Assembly: GCF_000374625.1 (NCBI RefSeq)
Contig: NZ_KB894765.1
Location: forward strand, 62,001-126,000
Reading direction: 5' to 3'
DNA from: Allobrachymonas chironomi DSM 19884
Lineage (GTDB): Bacteria > Pseudomonadota > Gammaproteobacteria > Burkholderiales > Burkholderiaceae_C
Length of the DNA stretch: 64,000 nucleotides
How positions within the stretch are numbered: the stretch's first letter is position 1; each line of letters starts with the position of its first letter. The translations under genes and the position numbers were made by a program. Below the pieces are notes generated by a model. That model worked only from the letters and a program-made list of their open reading frames with translations. It did not search any database and was not told the origin of the DNA. Below are positions 1-8,001 of this stretch, in pieces.

Positions 1-1538
1 TCCGCCGCCTGCTCCTGCCAGGCGCGGATCTGTTCGGCCAGCTTGCCGTAACGGCGCTGCAGCACCTGGCGCATGGCGGCGTAATCGTCACCGGGCGTGA
101 TGCCCTCGATGCCGTAGCGACGGTAGCGCGAAGGCTGCATGGCGTGGTTCTGGAACACCACGCAGGAGGCCTGGCTGGCTTCGCCGGCGGTGTGCGAAAT
201 GTCGAAACACTCGATATGCAGGCTGTCGAGTTCCTCGCGCTCCAGGCCGAGCGCCTCGGCCAGCGCACGGGTGCGCGCGCGCTGCGAGCCTTCTTCGGCC
301 AGCAGGCGTGCCAGCTGCAGGCCGGCATTCTGCTCGGCCATCTGCAGCCAGGTGCGGCGCAGCTCACGCGGCTGGTGCACCGCAGTGATCTTGCGGCCGG
401 CCTGGGCCGACAGCGCCTCGACCAGCGCCGGCTGCAGCGGCACGCTGGTCACCAGCACGGACGGCATGTCCGAACCCAGGTAGTGCTGCGCGACAAAGGC
501 TTCGAGCACGGCCTGCTCCAGCTGTCCGTGCGTGGCCTCGATGCCGCCCTCCTCGCCCTCGACCAGCTTGCGCGCATCATCGAGCTGCGACGGAAAATGC
601 GGCTTGTCGCCCAAATGGCGGCCACCGCGCACCATCGCCAGGTTGACACAGGCCTTGCCGCCCAGCACCTTGACTGCCAGGATGTCGACATCCTTGTCGG
701 AGGTGGATTCGACCGCCTGCTGGTGCAGGATATCGCTCAGCGCCGACAGCTGGTCGCGCACCAACGCCGCCTGCTCGTATTCCATGCGTTCGGAGTGTTC
801 CATCATGCGCTGCTGCAGCTGGCGCATGACATCGTCGGCAGAACCGTCGAGAAAGGCTTCGGCATGGGCCACATCGGCGGCATAGGCTTCCGGGCTGATC
901 AGGCCGACACAGGGGCCGGTACAACGCTTGATCTGGTACAGCAGGCAGGGCCGCGTGCGGTTGCTGAATACCGAATCCTCGCAGGTGCGCAGCCGGAACA
1001 CCTTTTGCAGCAGCTGGATGGTTTCCTTGACCGCCCAGGCATTGGGGTACGGACCAAAATAGCGGTTGTGCCTGTCGGTGGCTCCCCGGTAATAGGAGAT
1101 GCGCGGAAACGCGCCGGCTTGCGGCCGGTCATCCGGCTGGCTGCCGGGACGGCTGCCGCTGAAACGCAGATAGGGGTAGCTCTTGTCATCCCGGAACAGG
1201 ATGTTGTACTTGGGCTTGAGCGTCTTGATCAGGTTGTTTTCCAGGATCAGCGCCTCCGCTTCGGATCGCACCACCGTCACTTCGAGCCGGCGGATCTTGC
1301 CCACCATGAAGCCGATGCGGGTACCGCCATGGTCCTTCTGGAAATAGCTGGAAACGCGCCGCTTCAGGTGGATTGCCTTGCCGACATACAACACCTGGTC
1401 ATCGGCATCGAAATAGCGGTACACGCCAGGCAGCGCCGGCAGCGCCGCCACCTGCTCCAGCACGGCGGGATCATGGCCGCTGCTGGCCGCTGGCACCGGC
1501 TGGTCCGGCTGCTGGGGTGGCTGGGAAGATGCACTCAT
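1..1538 (-). CDS. uvrC: UvrABC system protein C (3' part cut by window start)
   Basis: Excinuclease subunit that makes both incisions around a lesion during nucleotide excision repair, acting with UvrA and UvrB on DNA. Reading from the ATG at 1538, the first ~40 residues are a Pro/Gln-rich extension, then the N-terminal GIY-YIG nuclease domain appears (LPGVYRYFD, then VLYVGKA about 10 residues on). A UVR (UvrB-binding) segment is visible as [19 protein letters not shown] around residue 245, followed by the start of the RNase H-like C-terminal half ([10 protein letters not shown]). About 512 residues are present of a usual ~600, so the C-terminal helix-hairpin-helix part lies outside the window. 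It is divergent from earP with only 22 bases between the starts, so the two promoters must overlap. Confidence 0.95.
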   Translation of the reverse strand, partial: MSASSQPPQQPDQPVPAASSGHDPAVLEQVAALPALPGVYRYFDADDQVLYVGKAIHLKRRVSSYFQKDHGGTRIGFMVGKIRRLEVTVVRSEAEALILENNLIKTLKPKYNILFRDDKSYPYLRFSGSRPGSQPDDRPQAGAFPRISYYRGATDRHNRYFGPYPNAWAVKETIQLLQKVFRLRTCEDSVFSNRTRPCLLYQIKRCTGPCVGLISPEAYAADVAHAEAFLDGSADDVMRQLQQRMMEHSERMEYEQAALVRDQLSALSDILHQQAVESTSDKDVDILAVKVLGGKACVNLAMVRGGRHLGDKPHFPSQLDDARKLVEGEEGGIEATHGQLEQAVLEAFVAQHYLGSDMPSVLVTSVPLQPALVEALSAQAGRKITAVHQPRELRRTWLQMAEQNAGLQLARLLAEEGSQRARTRALAEALGLEREELDSLHIECFDISHTAGEASQASCVVFQNHAMQPSRYRRYGIEGITPGDDYAAMRQVLQRRYGKLAEQIRAWQEQAA

Positions 1539-1560
1539 GCCTGCATTGTAGAGTTGCCGC

Positions 1561-2682
1561 ATGGAGATGACGGACAATGCGGACATGCCTGACACCACTG
1601 CCCTGCCCGCCCTGCAATGGGACATTTTCTGCACCGTGATCGACAACTACGGCGATGCCGGTGTCTGCTGGCGGCTCGCCAGCCAGCTGGCCAGCCGCGG
1701 CCAGCGCGTACGCCTGTGGATCGACCAGCCGCAGGTGCTGGCCTGGATGGCGCCGGCGCCGGGCGATGTGGAAGTGCGCCATTGGGCCAGCCCGCTGCCG
1801 GCTGCCGCCCTGCCCGCCACACCGGGCGACGTGCTGATCGAGGCCTTTGGCTGCCAGCTTGATGACAGCGTGCAGGCCTGGTGGGCGCAGCACCATGGCA
1901 CGGACGGCGGCCTCTGGCTGAACCTGGAATACCTGTCGGCCGAGGACTATGTGCTGCGCTGCCACGGCCTGCAGTCGCCCGTCATGAGCGGACCGGCCGC
2001 CGGCTGCAGCAAGCGCTTTGTCTATCCCGGCCTGGTACCCGGCACCGGCGGGCTGCTGCGTGAAACGGATCTGCTGCAACGGCAACAGGCACTTGACCGC
2101 GCCGGCTGGCGGCAGCGCATGGGCGTGGCGGCGGACAGCCAGCTGGTGCTGAGCCTGTTCTGCTACGAACCACCGGCACTGGCGACCCTGCTGCAGCAGC
2201 TGTCGGCTGATGCCGCACCCGGCAGCTGGCTGGTGTTCCAGGGCCGTGGCCGCGTGCTGCTGGAGCAGTTGGTGGGCCACAGCCTGCCGGTGCAGCACGG
2301 CAACAGCCAGCTGCTGCCGCTGCCCTGGCTGGATCAGGCCGGCTTTGACGAGGTGCTGTGGGCCAGCGATTTCAATGCCATGCGCGGCGAGGATTCGCTG
2401 GTGCGCGCACTCTGGGCCGGCCAGCCCTTTGTCTGGCACATCTATCCGCAGGACGACGACGCCCACCACGCCAAGCTCGATGCCTTTCTGGACTGGCTGC
2501 AGGCGCCAGACGACTGGCGCGCCTTTCACCATGCCTGGAACGGCATCGGCGATGCCGCGTTGCCGGCGCTGACCCCGGCGCGGCTGGCGCGCTGGCGTGC
2601 CTGCGCGCTGGAGGCGCGTGCGCGTCTGCTGGCGCAAGCGGATCTGGTCAGCCAGCTGCTGGCACTGGCCACAGCCGGCTGA
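1561..2682 (+). CDS. earP: EF-P arginine rhamnosyltransferase EarP
   Basis: Transfers L-rhamnose from dTDP-L-rhamnose to the conserved arginine of elongation factor P, the modification that lets EF-P rescue ribosomes at polyproline stretches. Seen: 373 residues, the usual length for EarP (formerly DUF2331); the N-terminal active-site loop [11 protein letters not shown] at residues 28–38 (the first Asp is catalytic in characterised EarP proteins); and the C-terminal nucleotide-sugar motif [19 protein letters not shown] codons at 1561, 1567 and 1585 could all serve as start; 1561 is the longest. Divergent from uvrC. In many betaproteobacteria efp follows earP directly; here the next gene is coaBC on the opposite strand and no efp occurs in the window. 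Confidence 0.93.
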   Translation: MEMTDNADMPDTTALPALQWDIFCTVIDNYGDAGVCWRLASQLASRGQRVRLWIDQPQVLAWMAPAPGDVEVRHWASPLPAAALPATPGDVLIEAFGCQLDDSVQAWWAQHHGTDGGLWLNLEYLSAEDYVLRCHGLQSPVMSGPAAGCSKRFVYPGLVPGTGGLLRETDLLQRQQALDRAGWRQRMGVAADSQLVLSLFCYEPPALATLLQQLSADAAPGSWLVFQGRGRVLLEQLVGHSLPVQHGNSQLLPLPWLDQAGFDEVLWASDFNAMRGEDSLVRALWAGQPFVWHIYPQDDDAHHAKLDAFLDWLQAPDDWRAFHHAWNGIGDAALPALTPARLARWRACALEARARLLAQADLVSQLLALATAG

Positions 2683-2702
2683 ATATCCGGCCAGCCCGGG
2701 AC

Positions 2703-3953
2703 TCAGGCGCTGCGCGTATCGGGCAGGCGACGCGCAATCTCGGCCACCAACTGCTGCGCCAGCACACGCTTGCTGGCATGCGGCAGCTCGGTGGTGCCCT
2801 CGGCATCGACCAGCAGCAAGGCGTTGTCATCCTTGCCGAACGTGGCCGGTCCGATATTGCCAACCAGCAGCGGCACCTGCTTGCGCACGCGCTTGGCCTG
2901 GGCATTGGCTTCCAGATCCTGGCTTTCGGCGGCAAAGCCGACGCAGAACAGCGCGCCATTCTGCGCCTGCGGCGTCTGCGCCACCGTGGCCAGGATATCC
3001 GGGTTCTCGACAAAGGCCATGGCCGGTACCTGGCCGCTGCCATCCTTCTTGATCTTGTGCTCGGCGGCTTCGGCCGGACGCCAGTCGGCCACGGCAGCGG
3101 TAGCCACGAAAATGCCGTACTCGGGCAGATGCAGGCGTACCGCCTCCAGCATCTGCCGGGCACTCTGCACATCGATGCGGGTCACGCCTTCGGGCGTGGG
3201 CAGGTGCACCGGGCCGGCCACCAGCTTGACCGTGGCACCGGCTTCCTGCGCCGCGCGCGCAATGGCAAAGCCCATCTTGCCACTGGAATGGTTGGTGATG
3301 CCGCGCACCGGATCGATGGCCTCGAAGGTCGGGCCGGCGGTGACCAGCACCTGCTGGCCGGCCAGCACCTTGGGGCTGAACCAGGCCACCACCGCCTGCA
3401 GCAGCTGCTCCGGCTCCAGCATGCGGCCATCGCCGACTTCACCGCAGGCCTGGTCGCCATGGCCGACGCCCAGCACCTGGGCCCCATCGGCCGCCACCTG
3501 CGCCAGATTGCGCTGCGTGGCCGGGTGGGCATACATCTCGCGATTCATGGCCGGGGCAATCAGCAGCGGCTTGCCGGCCGGTCGGGCCAGGCAGGTCAGG
3601 CTGAGCAACTCGTCGGCGCGGCCTTGCACCAGGCGCGCGATGAAATCGGCGCTGCACGGAGCCAGCAGGATCAGGTCAGCATCGCGGCCCAGGTGGATGT
3701 GCGGCATGTTGTCGGCAGTGCGCGCGTCCCACTGGCTGAGTACCACCGGGCGGCCGGACAGCGCCTGCATGGTGACCGGCGTGATGAACTGGCAGGCGGC
3801 CTCGGTCATCATCACCTGGACCGTGGCACCGGCCTTGATCAGCAGGCGGCACAGCTCGGCCGACTTGTAGCAGGCCACCCCACCGGTCAGGCCGAGCAGG
3901 ATATGGCGGCCCTGCAGGTCACCGGCGGCTGGCATAACGGAACAGCTGTCCAT
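2703..3953 (-). CDS. coaBC: Bifunctional phosphopantothenoylcysteine decarboxylase / phosphopantothenate–cysteine ligase
   Basis: Carries out two consecutive steps of coenzyme A synthesis: CTP-dependent ligation of cysteine to 4'-phosphopantothenate and FMN-dependent decarboxylation of the product. The N-terminal flavoprotein (CoaC) half shows [16 protein letters not shown] and the substrate motif PAMNREMY; the C-terminal ligase (CoaB) half starts at [20 protein letters not shown] and contains the KIKK lysine motif. The start at 3953 is chosen because AGGAGG sits five bases upstream; an in-frame TTG at 3968 overlaps the end of aroQ and has no such site. It is the second gene of an aroQ–coaBC unit (11 bases apart) and converges on earP with 20 bases between stops. 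Confidence 0.96.
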   Translation of the reverse strand: MDSCSVMPAAGDLQGRHILLGLTGGVACYKSAELCRLLIKAGATVQVMMTEAACQFITPVTMQALSGRPVVLSQWDARTADNMPHIHLGRDADLILLAPCSADFIARLVQGRADELLSLTCLARPAGKPLLIAPAMNREMYAHPATQRNLAQVAADGAQVLGVGHGDQACGEVGDGRMLEPEQLLQAVVAWFSPKVLAGQQVLVTAGPTFEAIDPVRGITNHSSGKMGFAIARAAQEAGATVKLVAGPVHLPTPEGVTRIDVQSARQMLEAVRLHLPEYGIFVATAAVADWRPAEAAEHKIKKDGSGQVPAMAFVENPDILATVAQTPQAQNGALFCVGFAAESQDLEANAQAKRVRKQVPLLVGNIGPATFGKDDNALLLVDAEGTTELPHASKRVLAQQLVAEIARRLPDTRSA

Positions 3954-3964
3954 GGAATCCTCCT

Positions 3965-4432
3965 TCAATCCTGCCAGTGCTGCAGGCCGTCAATGGCCAT
4001 GGCATAGCCCTGCACGCCCCAGCCGCACATCACGGCGCGTGCCGCCGGCGAAATATAGGAATGGTGGCGGAAGGCCTCGCGCGCAAACACATTGCTGATG
4101 TGCAGTTCGACCAGCGGCACTGCCGTGCCCTTGATGGCATCGAGCAGGGCCACGCTGGTATGGGTATAGGCACCGGCATTCAGCACCACACCGGCCAACA
4201 GGCCTTGCGCCTGCAGGCGGCCAGCCTCATGGATGGCATCCACCAGATCACCCTCGTGGTTGCTCTGGCGGAAATCGAGCGTCCAGCCATGGCGTGCGCA
4301 GGCCTGCCGGCACAGTTGCTCGACATCGGCCAGCGTGGACGAGCCATACACCGCCGGCTCACGCGTGCCAAGCAGGTTGAGGTTGGGGCCGTTGAGCACG
4401 ACCACGGTCTTGGTACTGGGTGCAGTTGTCAT
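3965..4432 (-). CDS. aroQ: Type II 3-dehydroquinate dehydratase
   Basis: Catalyses the third step of the shikimate pathway, 3-dehydroquinate to 3-dehydroshikimate, as a cytosolic dodecamer. The 155-residue product has the family signatures VVLNGPNLNLLGTREPAVYG (with the catalytic tyrosine), NAGAYTHTSVAL and VELHISN, with the active-site histidine in the last. The start at 4432 is preceded by AGGA at seven bases and places the conserved NGPNLNLLG near the N terminus; a longer in-frame version would add a basic stretch not typical of the family. It leads directly into coaBC. Confidence 0.95.
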   Translation of the reverse strand: MTTAPSTKTVVVLNGPNLNLLGTREPAVYGSSTLADVEQLCRQACARHGWTLDFRQSNHEGDLVDAIHEAGRLQAQGLLAGVVLNAGAYTHTSVALLDAIKGTAVPLVELHISNVFAREAFRHHSYISPAARAVMCGWGVQGYAMAIDGLQHWQD

Positions 4433-4486
4433 CAGAAGATCCTGTCTGCGGGCCGGGCCCGCCTGTCTGCGCATGATACCGCGCGC

Positions 4487-5743
4487 TCAGGCCTCGGTGT
4501 CCAGGTCGGGGATGCGGCTGAAGGCGATGCGCATGGGCGCATGCTCCAGTGCCTCATGGGAGGTCGCGAAATAGACGGCATTGCGGCCAAAGCGCTGGTT
4601 CAGCGCATCCACCGCTCGCAGCAAATCGTCGCGCGCACGCGGCGTGATGCCGGGCAGCTCGCCCGGATCCTCGAACAGGTCCGGCGTGTGCTGTTGCTGC
4701 GGCACCAGTCCGTGCAGCAGCACCCCGACCTGTTGCGGCACGGACACGGCACCCAGGCCGTTGCCCCAGGCCAGATCCAGCAGACGCAGCAGCGCGGCAG
4801 TGTCCCGCGTTTCCTGGAAATGCAGGTCGCGCATGGCGGTACTGGCCTCGGGCAGCATCATGCCCAGATAGCCCTGCACCCAGACCTGCATCGCCTGCGC
4901 ATAAAAGCCCTGCCGACGCAAGCGCATGGCAGCCTTCTGCAGCAGGCGGTGCAGCACGGCACGTGCCGCCTCCGGATGGCGCATGGCTGGCGGCAGCACA
5001 TGGGAATGGCTGATGGAACGCGCCGGGGCTTCCGGGGCCAGGTGCCATTCGCCGCGCAGCTTGTCGTACATGGCACTGCCCTCGACACTGCCCCAGACAG
5101 TGCGCAGCAGATCGCGCGGAGCGGCATACAGCTGTTCTACCGTGTGGATGCCGCAGGCCTGCAGCCGGCGCTCCAGCCGCCTGCCAATGCCGTGGATGTC
5201 GCGCAGCGCCAACGCCAGCATGCGCTGCGGCAGCTCCTCACGCGTGATGACGGTCAGGCCATCGGGCTTGTGCATATTGGAGGCCTGCTTGGCCAGCAGA
5301 ATATTCGGCCCGATGCCGATGGAGACCCGGAGGCACTCGCCCAGATCGTCATGCAGACGCTGCCTGAGCTGCCCGGCCAGCCAGCGCGCGCGTTCCGGCG
5401 TACGCCAGCTGCCCGTGAGCTCGCACGCCATTTCGTCAATCGACATCACGCGCAGTACCGGCACCAGGCTGTCAACCACGGCCACGGCGCGGTGGTGCAT
5501 CTGCACATACAGCTCGGGCCGCGCCTCGCGCACGATGAGCCTGGGGCAGAGCCGGCGCGCCTCGCTGATCCGGGTACCGGTGCGAATGCCGTGCTCGCGC
5601 GCCTCGTAGCTGACCGCAATGCAGCAGCTGGTTTCGGCCAGCACCGGTGCCACCACCACCGGCTTGCCACGCAGGGACGCATCCAGCTGCTGCTCTACCG
5701 AAGCAAAGTAGGCATTGAAATCAATAAAGAGGATGCGCAACAT
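4487..5743 (-). CDS. Y-family (DinB/Pol IV-like) translesion DNA polymerase
   Basis: A 418-residue error-prone DNA polymerase expected to copy past DNA lesions. The catalytic carboxylates fall at the same numbers as in E. coli Pol IV: D8 in FIDFNAYF, and D103/E104 in MSIDEM; the steric-gate position F13 is also present. A helix-hairpin-helix segment (LRDIHGIGRRLERRLQ) and the little-finger region follow. The C terminus ends in DLDTEA with no standard terminal clamp-binding peptide; the internal stretch QQQHTPDLFED could be a β-clamp motif, which is inference. A perfect LexA box lies 17 bases upstream of the start codon, so SOS induction is expected. The closest named relatives are DinB proteins, but the divergence is enough that I leave the symbol empty. 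Confidence 0.9.
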   Translation of the reverse strand: MLRILFIDFNAYFASVEQQLDASLRGKPVVVAPVLAETSCCIAVSYEAREHGIRTGTRISEARRLCPRLIVREARPELYVQMHHRAVAVVDSLVPVLRVMSIDEMACELTGSWRTPERARWLAGQLRQRLHDDLGECLRVSIGIGPNILLAKQASNMHKPDGLTVITREELPQRMLALALRDIHGIGRRLERRLQACGIHTVEQLYAAPRDLLRTVWGSVEGSAMYDKLRGEWHLAPEAPARSISHSHVLPPAMRHPEAARAVLHRLLQKAAMRLRRQGFYAQAMQVWVQGYLGMMLPEASTAMRDLHFQETRDTAALLRLLDLAWGNGLGAVSVPQQVGVLLHGLVPQQQHTPDLFEDPGELPGITPRARDDLLRAVDALNQRFGRNAVYFATSHEALEHAPMRIAFSRIPDLDTEA

Positions 5744-5759
5744 GCCGATGCAAAATGGT

Positions 5760-5779
5760 TACTGTACGGAATAACAGTA
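5760..5779 (-). promoter_or_regulatory. LexA (SOS) box
   Basis: The 20 bases read TACTGT, eight bases, ACAGTA: a perfect dyad matching the enterobacterial CTGT-N8-ACAG consensus, which is also used by betaproteobacteria. It lies 17 bases upstream of the ATG of the Y-family polymerase, in the 78-base gap after rnhA. LexA bound here would cover the promoter or early transcribed region of the polymerase. Confidence 0.85.
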
Positions 5780-5821
5780 TTCTGCACCAGATTGCACCGG
5801 CTGAATAGCATTTTTTCACGC

Positions 5822-6268
5822 TCAGCGGGACTGCACCTGCTCCACGCCACGATTCGCCAGCGCATCGGCTTTCTCGTTGCCGGGATCACCTGCGTGGCCC
5901 TTGACCCAATGCCAGCTGATGCGATGGATGCCGCCATGCACCAGCGCATCCAGCTGCTGCCACAGCTCGGCATTCTTCACCGGCTGCTTGCTCGCCGTGA
6001 CCCAGCCTTTCTTCTTCCAGTTGTGGATCCACTCGGTAATGCCCTGGCGCACATACTGGCTGTCCAGGTACAGATCAATCTGGCAGGGCCGCTTGAGCGC
6101 CTGCAGGCCACGGATCACCGCCGTCAGCTCCATGCGGTTGTTGGTGGTCTCGGCTTCACCGCCGAACAGCTCCTTGCTGTGCGATCCGGACTGCAGCCAG
6201 ACCCCCCAGCCGCCCGGCCCCGGGTTGCCCTTGCAGGCTCCATCGGTATATATGGTCACGTGTTGCAT
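5822..6268 (-). CDS. rnhA: Ribonuclease HI
   Basis: Cleaves the RNA strand of RNA:DNA hybrids (R-loops, Okazaki primers) in the cytosol. The 148 residues contain all four active-site acidic residues in order: D in [14 protein letters not shown] in [10 protein letters not shown] in LYLDSQYV and D in NEKADALAN, plus the WVKGHAGD loop. The ATG at 6268 puts the first β-strand at the N terminus as in E. coli RNase HI; in-frame sequence upstream is not RNase H-like. The order gloB – methyltransferase – rnhA matches gloB–yafS–rnhA of E. coli. Confidence 0.97.
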   Translation of the reverse strand: MQHVTIYTDGACKGNPGPGGWGVWLQSGSHSKELFGGEAETTNNRMELTAVIRGLQALKRPCQIDLYLDSQYVRQGITEWIHNWKKKGWVTASKQPVKNAELWQQLDALVHGGIHRISWHWVKGHAGDPGNEKADALANRGVEQVQSR

Positions 6269-6303
6269 GCTTGTACTCTCCCGATGCTTCCGAAGGTCCG
6301 GGA

Positions 6304-7125
6304 TCATACACGCCGGCGCGATGGGCCGGCCTGCTGTGCCACCGGCACCTGGCTGCGCTGGCGCTTGATTTCCTTCCAGCGCGGCTGCAGCATGCGCATG
6401 CCGCGCACGCGCTTCACCGCCGTCAGCAGATAGACCCCGCCCAGCACCGGCCACCAGCGATCGCCGGCACGCTCCATCCACTCCAGCCGCCCGAACCAGC
6501 GCGCACTGTCCATGCCGGGGCGGTAGCAGCCAAAGCGGCCCCCTTCCACCTCCAGGTTCAGCAGACGCAGCCAGTCACGCAGCCGACGATGCCCGATCAG
6601 GTCATCGACATCGGGAATAAAGGGTTCCAGCCGGCCTCCCATGCGGTGCGCCAGCATGCTGTAGTGCTGCTGCGCTCCCCACAGACTGGTCGGGTTGAAG
6701 CCGATCACCAGCAGCCGTCCCTCGGGCACCAGCACGCGTGCCACCTCGCGCAGCGTGGCGTGCGGATCGGCGCTGGCTTCCAGCGTATGCGGCAGCACCA
6801 CCAGATCGACGCTGTTCTCGGCAAACGGCAAGGCTGTCGGGTCCAGGATCAGGTCAGGTTGCGGCTGCGGCACGCCGGCAGCCTGCACTTCCTGCGGCGT
6901 CAGCGTGGCCGGTTCGTCCTGCCAGCAGGCCTCCACGCCGGCCAGCCAGCGATGCTGGATACGCGAGTTGCGCAGCAGCTGCAGATACTCGCAGCCGATC
7001 TGCAGCGCATGGTAGCCAAAGCAGTCGGCCACCACCTGATCGCCATGTTCCAGTTCCCAGGCGTGCAGATATCTTCCGGCCGGCGAGCGGAACCATTGCG
7101 CAAAATCTATAATCTCTGAGGACAT
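6304..7125 (-). CDS. YafS-like class I SAM-dependent methyltransferase
   Basis: A 273-residue protein with a methyltransferase type 11 core. Recognisable parts are the acidic strand and following motif [25 protein letters not shown], and the post-core motif [26 protein letters not shown]. The glycine-rich motif I is weak ([11 protein letters not shown]), so the true substrate is uncertain. Its place between gloB and rnhA is the same as that of E. coli yafS, whose function is also unclear. It is divergent from gloB, with 27 bases between start codons. Confidence 0.85.
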   Translation of the reverse strand: MSSEIIDFAQWFRSPAGRYLHAWELEHGDQVVADCFGYHALQIGCEYLQLLRNSRIQHRWLAGVEACWQDEPATLTPQEVQAAGVPQPQPDLILDPTALPFAENSVDLVVLPHTLEASADPHATLREVARVLVPEGRLLVIGFNPTSLWGAQQHYSMLAHRMGGRLEPFIPDVDDLIGHRRLRDWLRLLNLEVEGGRFGCYRPGMDSARWFGRLEWMERAGDRWWPVLGGVYLLTAVKRVRGMRMLQPRWKEIKRQRSQVPVAQQAGPSRRRV

Positions 7126-7152
7126 TTCCCTTGATCAGCCTGTTTGAACCTC

Positions 7153-7959
7153 ATGCACCTGCTGGCGCTACCTGCTTTCGATGACAACTATATCTGGATC
7201 CTGCACGACGGCGCAGCTGCCGTGGTGGTGGATCCGGGCGATGCCGCACCGGTCATCGAAACCCTGCGCGCGCAGCAACTGGCCCTGGCCGCCGTGCTGG
7301 TCACGCACCACCATGCCGACCATGTCAGCGGGCTGGACGCGCTCTGGCAGGCCTGCGGCAACGCTGCCACGACAGTGTACCTGCCTGCCGGCGACGGCGT
7401 GCCGGCCAGTGCCCACGCCAGCATTCCGGCGTCCGCCATCCACTCCGTCCAGGGCGATGATCACATCACCCTGCTCGGCAGCGCCTTCCGCGTGATCGAC
7501 GTGCCCGGCCATACCGCCGGCCATGTGGCCTATGCCAGCGACACCGTCCCCGGCCAGCCACCACTGCTGTTCTGCGGCGATACCCTGTTTTCCGGCGGCT
7601 GCGGTCGCCTGTTCGAGGGCACGCCGGCACAGATGCTCGATTCGCTCGATCGCCTGGCTGTCCTGCCCGCCAGCACCCTGGTGTGCTGCGCGCACGAGTA
7701 CACGCTGTCCAACCTGCGCTTTGCACAAGCGGCCGAGCCCGGCAATGCCGAGCTGGCCCACTATCTGCAGCAGTGCGAGGCCCTGCGCGCCAAGGGAAAG
7801 CCGACCGTCCCGTCCACCATCGGACGGGAACTCCAGATCAACCCCTTCCTCCGGGTGCGGGAGCCTGCGCTACAGCAGGCCGCGCAGGCACAAGGTGCCG
7901 CCAGTACCGGCCCGGTGGACACCCTGGCAGCCCTGCGGGAATGGAAAAACCGATTCTGA
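7153..7959 (+). CDS. gloB: Hydroxyacylglutathione hydrolase (glyoxalase II)
   Basis: Hydrolyses S-D-lactoylglutathione to D-lactate and glutathione, the second step of methylglyoxal detoxification. Metallo-β-lactamase fold with the binuclear metal motif THHHADH near residue 57, then the metal ligands in VPGHTAGHVAY, FCGDTLFSGGCGRLFEGT and CAHEYT; the C-terminal substrate-binding region holds PTVPSTIGRELQINPFLR. The length of 268 residues is typical. ATG 7153 is preferred because it starts the first β-strand; an in-frame TTG at 7144 is an alternative. Divergent from the methyltransferase gene. Confidence 0.96.
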   Translation: MHLLALPAFDDNYIWILHDGAAAVVVDPGDAAPVIETLRAQQLALAAVLVTHHHADHVSGLDALWQACGNAATTVYLPAGDGVPASAHASIPASAIHSVQGDDHITLLGSAFRVIDVPGHTAGHVAYASDTVPGQPPLLFCGDTLFSGGCGRLFEGTPAQMLDSLDRLAVLPASTLVCCAHEYTLSNLRFAQAAEPGNAELAHYLQQCEALRAKGKPTVPSTIGRELQINPFLRVREPALQQAAQAQGAASTGPVDTLAALREWKNRF

Positions 7960-8001
7960 TTTCCTCCCCGGCTGCATCGGGTTTCCCGACACCGACTGTT
8001 C

